Origin: an uncultured Oscillospiraceae bacterium
GTDB taxonomy: Bacteria; Bacillota; Clostridia; Oscillospirales; Oscillospiraceae
Length of the DNA: 64,000 bases
Assembly (NCBI GenBank): GCA_910583885.1
Contig: CAJUAC010000008.1
Coordinates: 1 to 64,000 of the forward strand
Reading direction: 5' to 3'
Every line of letters starts with the position of its first letter. The first letter of the stretch is position 1. The notes under the pieces are model-generated. The model had not been told where the DNA came from and ran no database searches. It worked only from the letters and a program-made list of their open reading frames with translations. Shown here one piece after another: positions 8,673 through 16,989 of the stretch. Made by a program: the position numbers and the translations under genes.

Positions 8673-9736
8673 GCAGATTTTTAAGCAGGCGGTTCGCCGG
8701 GCTGGAGGCCTATGTCCCCGGAGAACAGCCCCAGGATATGCAGTATGTGAAGCTGAACACCAATGAGTCCCCCTTCCCCCCTGCCCCGGCGGTGCTGGAG
8801 GCGGTGAACGCAGTGGAGATCAGCCGCCTGAATCTGTACCCGGACCCGGAGGGGAAGGCCCTGCGGGGGAAGCTGGCAGGCTTCTACGGCGTGAAGCCGG
8901 AGAATGTGTTCCTGGCCAACGGCTCCGACGAGCTGCTCAATTTCTTCTTCATGGCCTTCTGTGATGGGGAGCGGCCCGTGGCCTTCCCCGCCATCAGCTA
9001 TGGCTTCTACCCAGTCTATGCCAGCCTCTACCGCCTGCCTGCCACCGCTGTCCCCCTGCGGGAGGGCTTCCGGCTGGAGGCGCAGGATTACTGCGGCATC
9101 GGGAAGAATGTGGTTATTGCCAACCCCAATGCCCCCACCGGGCGGGCCATCGGCATGGGCGAGATTGAGGGGATCGTCAAAAGCAACCCGGACCATGTGG
9201 TTATGATTGATGAGGCCTATATCGACTTCGGCGGCGAGAGCTGCCTGCCCCTGGTGGGGAAATACGAGAACCTGCTGGTCTGCCAGACCTTCTCCAAGTT
9301 CCGCTCCCTGGCCGGTGGAAGGCTGGGCTTTGCCATCGGGGACGCGGCGCTGATTGCAGATCTGGATCAGATGAAATACTCCACCAACTCCTACAACATC
9401 AACCGCCTCACCATGGCTGCCGCCATCGCCACCATTGAGAACAACAGCTACTATGTGGAAAACAGCCGCAAAATCCAGGAAAACCGGGCATACACGGTTT
9501 CTGCACTGGACGAGCTGGGCTTTGAGACCCTGCCCAGCCAGGCCAACTTCATCTTTACCCGCTGCCCCCAGGTGGAGGGCGGGGCCCTCTACCGCGCCCT
9601 GAAGGCCAAGGGCGTACTGGTGCGCCACTGGGACAGGCCGGAGATTGCGGACTGGTGCCGGATTACCATCGGCTCCCGGGATCAGATGGACGTGCTGCTG
9701 GAGAAAATCCAGGAGCTGCTGAAGGAGGTGGGATGA
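8669..9736 (+). CDS. hisC: Histidinol-phosphate aminotransferase
   Basis: HisC is a PLP-dependent fold-type I aminotransferase making histidinol phosphate from imidazole-acetol phosphate and glutamate. The 355-residue product shows LNTNESPFPPAP near residue 30, FLANGSDELLN, IANPNAPTGR near 150, the aspartate of MIDEAYIDF and the Schiff-base lysine in QTFSKFRSLAGGRLGF near 210. The ATG at 8669 overlaps the hisD stop by four bases, and a longer open frame upstream is only read-through of the hisD region. The enzyme may also serve aromatic amino acids, as is known for some HisC proteins. Confidence 0.95.
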   Translation: MSRFLSRRFAGLEAYVPGEQPQDMQYVKLNTNESPFPPAPAVLEAVNAVEISRLNLYPDPEGKALRGKLAGFYGVKPENVFLANGSDELLNFFFMAFCDGERPVAFPAISYGFYPVYASLYRLPATAVPLREGFRLEAQDYCGIGKNVVIANPNAPTGRAIGMGEIEGIVKSNPDHVVMIDEAYIDFGGESCLPLVGKYENLLVCQTFSKFRSLAGGRLGFAIGDAALIADLDQMKYSTNSYNINRLTMAAAIATIENNSYYVENSRKIQENRAYTVSALDELGFETLPSQANFIFTRCPQVEGGALYRALKAKGVLVRHWDRPEIADWCRITIGSRDQMDVLLEKIQELLKEVG

Positions 9737-10324
9737 ATGCGCGTTTCCGAGCAGAACCGCCAGACGGCGGAGACCAATATCCAGCTGCGGCTGGACCTGG
9801 ACGGCACCGGTGTGGGGCAGATTGACACCGGCTGCGGCTTCCTGGACCACATGCTCACCCTCTTTGCCCGCCACGGCCGCTTTGACCTGGCGGTGACGTG
9901 CCAGGGCGACACCCAGGTGGACGACCATCACACAGTCGAGGACATCGGCATCTGCCTGGGGGACGCCTTCGCCCAGGCGCTGGGGGATAAGCGGGGCGTG
10001 GTGCGCTACGGCTCTACCCTGCTGCCCATGGACGAGGCTCTGATCCTCACTGCCGTGGACCTCTCTGGCCGGGGGATGCTGTGCTATGACCTGCACATTC
10101 CCGCCCAGAAGGTGGGCACCTTTGACACTGAGCTGACGGAGGAGTTCTTCATCGCCCTGGCCCGCCGGGGGGACATGACCATCCATGTCCGGCAGCTGGC
10201 GGGGAACAACAGCCACCATATCATGGAGGGCGCGTTTAAGAGCCTGGCCCGCTCCCTGGCCGCAGCAGCGGCTATTGATGGGCGCTTCGCCCAGGAGATC
10301 CCCTCCACCAAGGGGGTGCTATGA
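9737..10324 (+). CDS. hisB: Imidazoleglycerol-phosphate dehydratase
   Basis: HisB dehydrates imidazole glycerol phosphate to imidazole-acetol phosphate using manganese. At 195 residues this is the monofunctional form, without the fused phosphatase of enterobacteria; a separate PHP phosphatase lies later in the operon. Metal-binding signatures are GFLDHMLTLFARHGRFDL near 35-50, DDHHTVEDIGICLG near 60-75 and the NNSHHIMEGAFKSLARSL block near 155. The start follows the hisC stop directly. Confidence 0.95.
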   Translation: MRVSEQNRQTAETNIQLRLDLDGTGVGQIDTGCGFLDHMLTLFARHGRFDLAVTCQGDTQVDDHHTVEDIGICLGDAFAQALGDKRGVVRYGSTLLPMDEALILTAVDLSGRGMLCYDLHIPAQKVGTFDTELTEEFFIALARRGDMTIHVRQLAGNNSHHIMEGAFKSLARSLAAAAAIDGRFAQEIPSTKGVL

Positions 10325-10942
10325 TTGGTCGCGATCATTGACTACGGCGTGGGGAATCTCTTCTCCCTGTGCAGCTCCCTGGCCGCTATCGGGGCCGAGG
10401 CCGCCGTCACCGGGGACCCGGAGGCCATCCGCGCCGCGGACAAGCTGATTCTGCCCGGCGTGGGGGCCTTTGGCGACGCCGCCGCGCTGCTGCGGCGGGA
10501 CGGGCTGGATCGCCTGATCTGCCAGGAGGCCGGCAGCAGCAAGCCCCTGCTGGGCATCTGCCTGGGGATGCAGCTGCTCTTTGACTACAGCACAGAGTAC
10601 GGCCAGCACCAAGGCCTAGGGCTGATCCCCGGCTCGATCCAGCCCATCCGTGAGGTGATCCCTGGGGGGTACAAGGTGCCCCACATCGGCTGGAACGCGC
10701 TTCATTTTCCGGCTGGCCGGCCAGCCAGCCCCCTGTTCCAGCAGATCCGGGAGGGAGACTGCGTCTACTTTGTCCACTCTTTTTATGCCGCCCACTGCGA
10801 AGAGCATGTCATCGCTACGGCGGAATACGGGCCCGAGCTGACGGCGGCAGCGGCTAGGGGGAACGTATACGGCGTCCAGTTCCACCCGGAGAAGAGCGGG
10901 GATGTGGGACTGGCTATTCTGCGGGCATTCTGCCAGCTGTGA
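10325..10942 (+). CDS. hisH: Imidazole glycerol phosphate synthase, glutaminase subunit
   Basis: HisH is the class I glutamine amidotransferase half of IGP synthase and channels ammonia to HisF. The 205-residue protein has the N-terminal IDYGVGNLFSL, the oxyanion strand LPGVGAFGDA, the nucleophile Cys in LLGICLGMQLLFD near residue 80 and the His-Glu pair in GVQFHPEKSG near 185. The start is a TTG at 10325 directly after the hisB stop; the nearby ATG at 10321 is out of frame. The weak start makes coupling to hisB likely. Confidence 0.94.
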   Translation: MVAIIDYGVGNLFSLCSSLAAIGAEAAVTGDPEAIRAADKLILPGVGAFGDAAALLRRDGLDRLICQEAGSSKPLLGICLGMQLLFDYSTEYGQHQGLGLIPGSIQPIREVIPGGYKVPHIGWNALHFPAGRPASPLFQQIREGDCVYFVHSFYAAHCEEHVIATAEYGPELTAAAARGNVYGVQFHPEKSGDVGLAILRAFCQL

Positions 10943-10954
10943 GGAGGGAAACTG

Positions 10955-11674
10955 ATGCTGATTTTCCCAGCAATTGATATCAAGGACGGACAGGTAGTCC
11001 GGCTCTGCCGGGGGGATTTTGCCACTGTCCACCAGGTTGCGGAGGACCCTGTGTCCACTGCCCAGGTCTTCTATGACGCCGGGGCCCGCTATCTCCACAT
11101 GGTGGATCTGGACGGGGCCAAGGACGGCGTGCGGAAAAACAGCGCCATTGTCCAGGCCGTGGTCCAGGTGGGCCTGCGGGTGGAGCTGGGGGGCGGCCTC
11201 CGCTCCATGGCGGATCTGGAGGCCGCCTTTGACCTTGGCGTGTGGCGGGCAGTCATCGGCTCCGCCGCCATCAGCGACCCGGAATTTGTCCGCGCCGCTG
11301 TGGCAGCCTACGGCCCGGAGCGGATTGCCGTGGGCATTGACGCGAAGGACGGCTCCGTGCGCACCGCCGGATGGGTGGAGGACTCCCATATCAGTTTCCT
11401 GGACGCCGCCCGGCAGATGGAGGCACTGGGGGCCGCCTACCTCATCTTTACGGATATCGACACAGACGGCACCCTCTCCGGCCCCTCCTGGGTGCGTCTG
11501 GAGGCACTGCAAGGGGCGGTGGGCTGCCGCATCACCGCCTCCGGCGGCGTGTCCTCCAACGCGGACCTGCGCGCACTGCGGGATATGGGGCTTTACGCCG
11601 CCATCACCGGCAAGGCGTGGTACGCCGGGAAGATCGATCTGGCCCAGGCTGTCCGGGAAGGAGGCCCCCAGTGA
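10955..11674 (+). CDS. hisA: Phosphoribosylformimino-AICAR ribotide isomerase
   Basis: HisA is a TIM-barrel isomerase acting on ProFAR. The 239-residue product has the catalytic aspartate in FPAIDIKDGQVVRL at the N-terminus and the second in FTDIDTDGTLSGP near residue 170, with the phosphate-binding GGGLRSM and ASGGVSSNADL loops. GAGGAGGGAAAC precedes the ATG. The final codons overlap the hisF GTG start (GTGA). Confidence 0.95.
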   Translation: MLIFPAIDIKDGQVVRLCRGDFATVHQVAEDPVSTAQVFYDAGARYLHMVDLDGAKDGVRKNSAIVQAVVQVGLRVELGGGLRSMADLEAAFDLGVWRAVIGSAAISDPEFVRAAVAAYGPERIAVGIDAKDGSVRTAGWVEDSHISFLDAARQMEALGAAYLIFTDIDTDGTLSGPSWVRLEALQGAVGCRITASGGVSSNADLRALRDMGLYAAITGKAWYAGKIDLAQAVREGGPQ

Positions 11675-12444
11675 TTACAAAACGGATTATTCCCTGCCTT
11701 GATGTAAAAAATGGCCGGGTTGTGAAGGGGGTCAACTTCCTGGGCCTGGCCGATGTCAGCTCCCCGGTGAAGCTGGCGCAGTTCTACAGCGGCTGCGGCG
11801 CGGATGAGCTGGTGTTCTACGACATCACGGCCTCCGCCGAGGGACGGGCGCTGTTCACAGACATCCTCACCGAGGTGGCCTCCACCATCTTTATCCCCCT
11901 GACCGTGGGCGGCGGCATCAACACCGTAGACGACTTTGACCGTGTGCTGAAGTGCGGCGCGGACAAGGTCAGCGTCAACTCCGGCGCACTGCGGGACCCC
12001 TCCCTCATCTCCGCCGCAGCCAGGCGGTACGGCGACCAGTGCGTGGTGCTGTCCGTGGACGCCAAGAGGGTGGACGGCCAATACCAGGTGTTTGCCAAGG
12101 GCGGCCGGGAGGATACGGGCCTGGACGCCATCGAGTGGGTCAAGCGGGGCGTCGCCAGCGGGGCCGGTGAGATCGTCCTCAACAGCATTGATACCGACGG
12201 GGTGAAAAGCGGCTTCGATTTGGAAATGCTGGCAGCGGTGTGCGCGGTGGTGGATGTGCCGGTAGTCGCCTCCGGCGGAGCTGGGTGCGCGGCGCACTTC
12301 CAGAAGCTCTTCCAGTCCCTGCCCCAGGTAGACGCGGGGCTGGCGGCCTCCATCTTCCACTTCGGGGAGGTCGCGATCCCGGATTTGAAGCGGGAACTGG
12401 CGGCGGCCGGCATCCCGGTAAGAGGCGCCCATCCGTCCCCTTGA
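11671..12444 (+). CDS. hisF: Imidazole glycerol phosphate synthase, cyclase subunit
   Basis: HisF is the cyclase half of IGP synthase, forming IGP and AICAR with ammonia from HisH. The 257-residue TIM barrel begins with RIIPCLDVKNGRVVKG and shows the second catalytic aspartate in LNSIDTDGVKSGFD near residue 175, and LTVGGGIN and VVASGGAG phosphate loops. The GTG at 11671 overlaps the hisA stop by four bases and follows GGAAGGAGGCC. After hisF the his gene order is broken by a transporter gene. Confidence 0.95.
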   Translation: MITKRIIPCLDVKNGRVVKGVNFLGLADVSSPVKLAQFYSGCGADELVFYDITASAEGRALFTDILTEVASTIFIPLTVGGGINTVDDFDRVLKCGADKVSVNSGALRDPSLISAAARRYGDQCVVLSVDAKRVDGQYQVFAKGGREDTGLDAIEWVKRGVASGAGEIVLNSIDTDGVKSGFDLEMLAAVCAVVDVPVVASGGAGCAAHFQKLFQSLPQVDAGLAASIFHFGEVAIPDLKRELAAAGIPVRGAHPSP

Positions 12445-12570
12445 GATGCCATGCAGACGGGGTGATCCCCCCTCTGCTATCAACACCTATCACGACACGG
12501 AAAGCCAACGGGGAAGGTTTTTTCGATCCCCCTTGGCTTGGCGGCGTACTGGGATACAGGAGGTAGCCTC

Positions 12571-13455
12571 ATGCCGGCATTTTTTATTTTCCTGCTTACA
12601 GCGCTCTGTATCACCTGCTACACAGGGCAGACATTTTTTAACAAGATGTTTTCCGTCCATTACAAGGGGCCTGCGGCGGCGGCCACACCCGTCTATGCGG
12701 TGCTGTATGGGGCGCTTGTAAGCGCCGTTACGCTGTCCCTGGCCCAGTTCCAGCTAGCCCCTTCCAGAGAAACGGTACTATTGGGTTGTATCAATGGGGT
12801 TGTCCTGTTCCTCTATAACCTTGGTATGATCCACGCATCCCGGACCGGCCCCTATGCGTTCCAGAGCATTGTGATGCTCTTTGGCAGTATTGTCGTATGC
12901 CTGCTTTTTTCCGCCGCTTACTGGGGGGACCACCTGACATTTTTGCAGATGGCCGGGATCGCTGTGATGCTCGCCGCCTTTGTGGTTTTGAACGGCGGGG
13001 GGATCGATTTTAGGAATGTCAAAAAGGGATACTTCCTCTGGGTCATATCGCTCTTCTTTACAAACGGCATCTACGGCGTTTTGATGGACGCCCAGCAGCG
13101 CATGTATGTGCAGGAACGCAATGACATGATTATCCTTACCTTCTTTTCATCCAGCGTGGTATCCCTGCTTTACCTGCTCATCACCCAGAGGGCACGGTCC
13201 CTTCCATCCTTCCGCATGGGGAAAGCCGCCTGGGGCTTTGCGGTAGGGAGCGGCCTGTGCGCTGCTTTTGCGGTATATACGCTCATGATCCTGCTGGCGT
13301 ACATCCCAAGCTACATCCTTTACACAATCTGTAACGGCAGTATCCTGGTCCTCTCGGCCATCCTGTGCAGGATTGTTTTGAAAGAAGAGATGACCAAAAT
13401 GACCGTTGCGGGGATCGTGCTTTCTGCAATCAGCATGATCCTGCTGAGCATATAA
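12571..13455 (+). CDS. DMT/EamA-like membrane transporter inside the his operon
   Basis: This 294-residue protein is almost entirely hydrophobic, with about ten predicted membrane segments, and resembles the drug/metabolite transporter (EamA/DMT) superfamily in size and layout. Both five-helix halves end in small-residue-rich helices. The ATG at 12571 has an excellent CAGGAGGT site. It sits between hisF and hisIE in the same orientation with short gaps (126 and 64 bases), so co-transcription with the histidine genes is likely. Such context suggests export or import of histidine, a pathway intermediate or a related imidazole, but the substrate cannot be read from the sequence. Its codon use is somewhat less GC-rich than the flanking his genes, consistent with later insertion into the operon. 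Confidence 0.75.
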   Translation: MPAFFIFLLTALCITCYTGQTFFNKMFSVHYKGPAAAATPVYAVLYGALVSAVTLSLAQFQLAPSRETVLLGCINGVVLFLYNLGMIHASRTGPYAFQSIVMLFGSIVVCLLFSAAYWGDHLTFLQMAGIAVMLAAFVVLNGGGIDFRNVKKGYFLWVISLFFTNGIYGVLMDAQQRMYVQERNDMIILTFFSSSVVSLLYLLITQRARSLPSFRMGKAAWGFAVGSGLCAAFAVYTLMILLAYIPSYILYTICNGSILVLSAILCRIVLKEEMTKMTVAGIVLSAISMILLSI

Positions 13456-13519
13456 CTTCAGGCCATTGGGGGCATTCCCAGGGAATGAAGAATCAAACAA
13501 GACAATATGGGGGTTCCAG

Positions 13520-14170
13520 ATGATTACGATTGATGAACTGAAATTCAACGGCCATGGGCTGATTCCCGCCATCGTGGTGGACGCACAGAGCAAAAAAGTG
13601 CTCACCCTGGCCTACATGAACCGGGAGAGCTTGGAAATCAGTATGCGGGAGGGCCGGACGTGCTTCTGGTCCCGCTCCCGCAAGGAGCTCTGGCGCAAGG
13701 GGGAGACCAGCGGGAACGTCCAGCATATTGTGGACATCACTGCCGACTGTGACCGTGACGCCCTGGTCGTGCAGGTGGACAAGGAGGGCCCCGCCTGCCA
13801 TCTGGGGACGGACTCCTGCTTTAACGACAGCGTATACGCCGGGGACCGTCCCGCCCCCTTCTCCGCAGAGGGGCTCTACCGCCTGCTCCAGGGCCGGAAG
13901 GCGGAGCTCCCGGAGGGGTCCTATACCACCTACCTCTTCCAGAAGGGGATGGACAAAATCCTCAAAAAGGTGGGCGAGGAGTCCACCGAAGTCATCATCG
14001 CCGGCAAGGCTGGGGACCGGGCGGAGACTGTGTATGAGATTGCCGATTTGATGTACCATGTGATGGTGCTGATGGTGGAGATGGGCATCCCTGTAGAGGA
14101 TGTGATGGCGGAGCTGGCCTCCCGCCATGTCATCGACCACAAGGTCAAGCAGGAGAAGATGACGCCATGA
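13520..14170 (+). CDS. hisIE: Bifunctional phosphoribosyl-AMP cyclohydrolase/phosphoribosyl-ATP pyrophosphatase
   Basis: This 216-residue fusion carries out the second and third steps of histidine synthesis. Residues ~1-105 are the HisI cyclohydrolase, with TLAYMNRESL, the RSRKELWRKGETSGN block and the zinc-binding DCDRDAL and CHLGTDSCF segments. Residues ~115-205 are the HisE pyrophosphatase, with the MKILKKVGEESTEV-like helix (here DKILKKVGEESTEVIIA) and YEIADLMYHVMVLM. The ATG at 13520 was chosen because the HisI domain begins there; the ribosome site is weak. The last codons overlap the next gene by four bases. Confidence 0.95.
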   Translation: MITIDELKFNGHGLIPAIVVDAQSKKVLTLAYMNRESLEISMREGRTCFWSRSRKELWRKGETSGNVQHIVDITADCDRDALVVQVDKEGPACHLGTDSCFNDSVYAGDRPAPFSAEGLYRLLQGRKAELPEGSYTTYLFQKGMDKILKKVGEESTEVIIAGKAGDRAETVYEIADLMYHVMVLMVEMGIPVEDVMAELASRHVIDHKVKQEKMTP

Positions 14171-15039
14171 AGCTGCAAAACCTGCATACCCACACGATCT
14201 TCGGCGACGGCGCGGGCACGGCGGAGGAGATGGCCCAGGGGGCTATCCAGGCCGGCTTCGGCTCCCTGGGCTTCTCCGAGCACAGCCCCCTGCTGCCCTT
14301 CTATGACCCGGACCGCTACGCCATGGAGGAGGCGGTGCTGCCCGCCTACCGCACTGAGGTCCTGCGCCTTCGGGAGAGCTGCCAAGGGCAGCTGGATATC
14401 TTCCTGGGCCTGGAACAGGACTATGACTCCCCTCCCCCGGCGGGGCAGTTTGACTACCTCATCGGCTCTGTCCACAGCGTCATCGCAGACAACTGCTGCC
14501 TGAGTGTGGACAACACTCCGGAAATCCTGGCAGAGGGGGTATCCCGCCTCTTTGGCGGGGACTACTATGCCCTGGCTGAGACCTATTACCAGCGGGCCAG
14601 CCATGTGGCGGAGAAAACAGGGTGCCAGATTGTGGGCCACTTTGACCTGCTCACCAAATTCAATGAGGGCGGGCAGCTCTTCGATGCGTCTGCCCCCCGC
14701 TATGTGAATGCCGCCATCGGGGCCCTGGAAACTCTCCTCCGGCGGGATGTGATCTTTGAGATCAACACCGGGGCAATCTCCCGCAGCTACCGCTCGGCCC
14801 CCTACCCCGCCCCCTTCCTACTGCGCGCCATCCGGGAGCGGGGCGGTAGGATCTGCATCACCAGCGACAGCCACAGCCCCCGGACACTGGCCAGTGCCTT
14901 TCCCTTGGCGGCAGAGCTGGCCCTGGCCTGCGGCTTCCAGGAAACGTGGCTGCTCACAGCGGAGGGGTTCCAGGCAGTACCGCTGGAGGCGTTCCTGGCG
15001 GAGGCCCGGCGGGCAGGTGCAGCCGGAGGGGACGTATGA
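14167..15039 (+). CDS. hisK: Histidinol-phosphatase, PHP family (HisJ/HisK-like)
   Basis: This 290-residue protein has the PHP-domain metal motifs: HTHTIFGDG at residue ~7-15, SEHSPL near 38, GSVHSV near 101, GHFDLL near 160 and ITSDSHSP near 235. Firmicute PHP histidinol-phosphatases dephosphorylate L-histidinol phosphate. Its place in the his operon, together with a monofunctional HisB, makes that the natural assignment and completes the pathway within one operon. It overlaps hisIE (ATGA) and the glycerate kinase gene (ATGA), so translation is coupled across the three. Confidence 0.9.
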   Translation: MKLQNLHTHTIFGDGAGTAEEMAQGAIQAGFGSLGFSEHSPLLPFYDPDRYAMEEAVLPAYRTEVLRLRESCQGQLDIFLGLEQDYDSPPPAGQFDYLIGSVHSVIADNCCLSVDNTPEILAEGVSRLFGGDYYALAETYYQRASHVAEKTGCQIVGHFDLLTKFNEGGQLFDASAPRYVNAAIGALETLLRRDVIFEINTGAISRSYRSAPYPAPFLLRAIRERGGRICITSDSHSPRTLASAFPLAAELALACGFQETWLLTAEGFQAVPLEAFLAEARRAGAAGGDV

Positions 15040-16169
15040 GAAAGGTTATTCTGGCGCCGGACTCCTTCAAGGGTACCATGTCCTCCCAGGAAATCTGCGA
15101 TATCCTGGCCCAGGAGCTCTACCGGGTATGGCCCGATGCCCAGGTGGTATCCATCCCCGTGGCAGATGGCGGTGAGGGCAGTGTGGACGCTTTTCTGGCC
15201 GCTATGGGTGGGGAGAAAATTGCAGTGCCCTGCAAGGGGCCCCACTGGGAGGAGATCCAGGGGTTCTACGGCCTCCTCCCCGACGGCACGGCAGTGATCG
15301 AGATGGCTGCCGCTGCTGGTCTCCCCTTGGCGGGACAGCGGCTCCGCCCGGACCAGGCCACCACCTACGGGGTGGGGCAGCTGGTCCGGGCGGCTATCTG
15401 CGGCGGGGCAAAGCGTCTGGTGGTGGGCCTGGGCGGCAGTGCCACCAACGACGGCGGTGTCGGTATGGCAGCCGCCCTGGGCGTCCGTTTTTTCCGGGCG
15501 GACGGCGAACCCTACATCCCCACAGGCGGCACACTGGATCAACTCGTCAGGGTGGACCGAAGCGGGCTGACTTCCGTCCTGGCAGGGGTGGAGCTGTCGG
15601 CCATGTGTGATATTGACAATCCCCTGTGCGGCCCCACCGGGGCCAGCGCGGTATTCGGCCCTCAGAAGGGCGCGGATCCGGAAATGGTGTCCGTATTGGA
15701 CAGGAACCTGGAGCATCTGTCGGATGTCATGGCAGAATGCCTGGGCTGCGACCTGCGGGATCTGCCGGGCGCTGGGGCCGCAGGCGGCCTTGGGTTTGGC
15801 GTGGCAGCGGTCTTGGGAGGCCGGCTGCAAATGGGGATTGAGACGGTACTGGACGTGGCCAGGTTCGACCAATTGCTGGAGGGGGCCTGGCTGGTCATTA
15901 CCGGGGAAGGCTGCATCGACAGCCAGAGCCTGCGGGGCAAGGTGGTCTCCGGTGTGGCCCGCAGGGCCCAGGCCGCAGGTGTCCCCGCCATCGCCATTGT
16001 GGGCGACATCGGGGAAGGTGCTGGGTCGCTCTATGGACAGGGGGTTACTGGGATGTTCAGCATCAACCGCGTGGCACTCCCCTTTTCCCAGGCCCGGACA
16101 CGCGCCCGGGAGGATCTGCGGGATACTGCCGCCGATCTCTTCCGGCTGTTGGCACGGATGGAGGGCTGA
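15036..16169 (+). CDS. glxK: Glycerate kinase (GlxK/GarK family)
   Basis: This 377-residue protein matches the bacterial glycerate kinase type with the N-terminal ILAPDSFKGTMSS motif, PVADGGEGSVDAF near 42, and the glycine-rich GLGGSATNDGGVGMAAALG block near 135. It phosphorylates D-glycerate, in this family usually at C2, giving 2-phosphoglycerate. Its ATG overlaps the stop of the PHP phosphatase. The kinase has no known part in histidine synthesis, so it may simply ride on the operon. It might feed the same phosphoglycerate pool as the upstream ApgM-like mutase (inference). Confidence 0.9.
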   Translation: MRKVILAPDSFKGTMSSQEICDILAQELYRVWPDAQVVSIPVADGGEGSVDAFLAAMGGEKIAVPCKGPHWEEIQGFYGLLPDGTAVIEMAAAAGLPLAGQRLRPDQATTYGVGQLVRAAICGGAKRLVVGLGGSATNDGGVGMAAALGVRFFRADGEPYIPTGGTLDQLVRVDRSGLTSVLAGVELSAMCDIDNPLCGPTGASAVFGPQKGADPEMVSVLDRNLEHLSDVMAECLGCDLRDLPGAGAAGGLGFGVAAVLGGRLQMGIETVLDVARFDQLLEGAWLVITGEGCIDSQSLRGKVVSGVARRAQAAGVPAIAIVGDIGEGAGSLYGQGVTGMFSINRVALPFSQARTRAREDLRDTAADLFRLLARMEG

Positions 16170-16178
16170 ATGGCGTTG

Positions 16179-16871
16179 CTACACCTCCTTTCCCAACGCT
16201 TCCTCCAGTTTCCCCAGCGCGCGCTTTTCAATGCGGGATACATAACTGCGGGAAATTCCATACTCAGCCGCCAGTTCCCGTTGTGTGCGGGGCGTTTTCC
16301 CGTTCAAACCATATCGTTGTCGAATAATGTCTGCTTCCCGTTCTGTCAGGCATTTATCGACTAGCTGACGTACTCGGAAATAACTCTCTCGAGTGTCCAA
16401 ATCATCCAGCATCGTATCTTCCACACCAACAATATCCATCAGGAACAGATTATTTCCATCCTTATCAGTCTCAAGTGTTTCAGATAGAGAAACTTCACCC
16501 TGAAGCTTCTTTTGACTTCGAAAGAACATGAGGACCTCATTTTCAATACATCGGGCAGCATAAGTCGCTAGACGCACATTTTTTTCTGGTTTATAACTGG
16601 AAATTCCCTTTATCAGGCCAATTGTCCCGATAGATATCAGGTCATCTTGATCTACACTTTGGGTGTAGTATTTTTTAATAATATGTGCCACCAGGCGCAT
16701 ATTCCGCTCCACCAGGATATTCCTTGCCTCCAAATCCCCGCCGGCACAGCGGGTCAGATAAACCTGTTCTTCCTCTGCACTTAACGGCTTTGGGAAGGAA
16801 CTGGCCGTTCCCGATAAGTGCAGAGATAAAAACAGACTGCTCTTCAACAGCAAAAGTGCAGTAGACAGCAT
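16179..16871 (-). CDS. sigK: RNA polymerase sporulation sigma factor sigma-K
   Basis: Sigma-K drives late mother-cell transcription in sporulation. The 230-residue product has a hydrophobic N-terminal pro-sequence of about 20 residues (STALLLLKSSLFLSLHL), as in pro-sigma-K, which is normally cleaved by a membrane protease. Region 2 follows (NMRLVAHIIKKYY, DQDDLISIGTIGLIKGI, ATYAARCIENEVLMFFR), and region 4 ends with the helix-turn-helix QRELAAEYGISRSYVSRIEKR. The ATG at 16871 follows AGAGGAGG. The gene is intact, with no skin-type insertion. It converges on the glycerate kinase gene with only nine bases between them. Confidence 0.92.
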   Translation of the reverse strand: MLSTALLLLKSSLFLSLHLSGTASSFPKPLSAEEEQVYLTRCAGGDLEARNILVERNMRLVAHIIKKYYTQSVDQDDLISIGTIGLIKGISSYKPEKNVRLATYAARCIENEVLMFFRSQKKLQGEVSLSETLETDKDGNNLFLMDIVGVEDTMLDDLDTRESYFRVRQLVDKCLTEREADIIRQRYGLNGKTPRTQRELAAEYGISRSYVSRIEKRALGKLEEALGKEV

Positions 16872-16989
16872 GACGCATCCTCCTCTTTGTCTGTTACTAC
16901 TTTCCACACTATGTGCCCGGCGGATTTTTTAAAACTACAAAAAGCGCCAACTCAAGTTGAACTCCACAAAAAAGTGTGCATTTCTCCAT

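Noticed and set aside
16179..16871. Skin-type interruption of sigK
   Set aside because: The reading frame is continuous from the pro-sequence through region 4, so no excision element is present.
16949..16982. Short hairpins (CAACT/AGTTG, CACA/TGTG) between the helicase and sigK genes
   Set aside because: Stems of 4-5 bp are too short to call a terminator with confidence.
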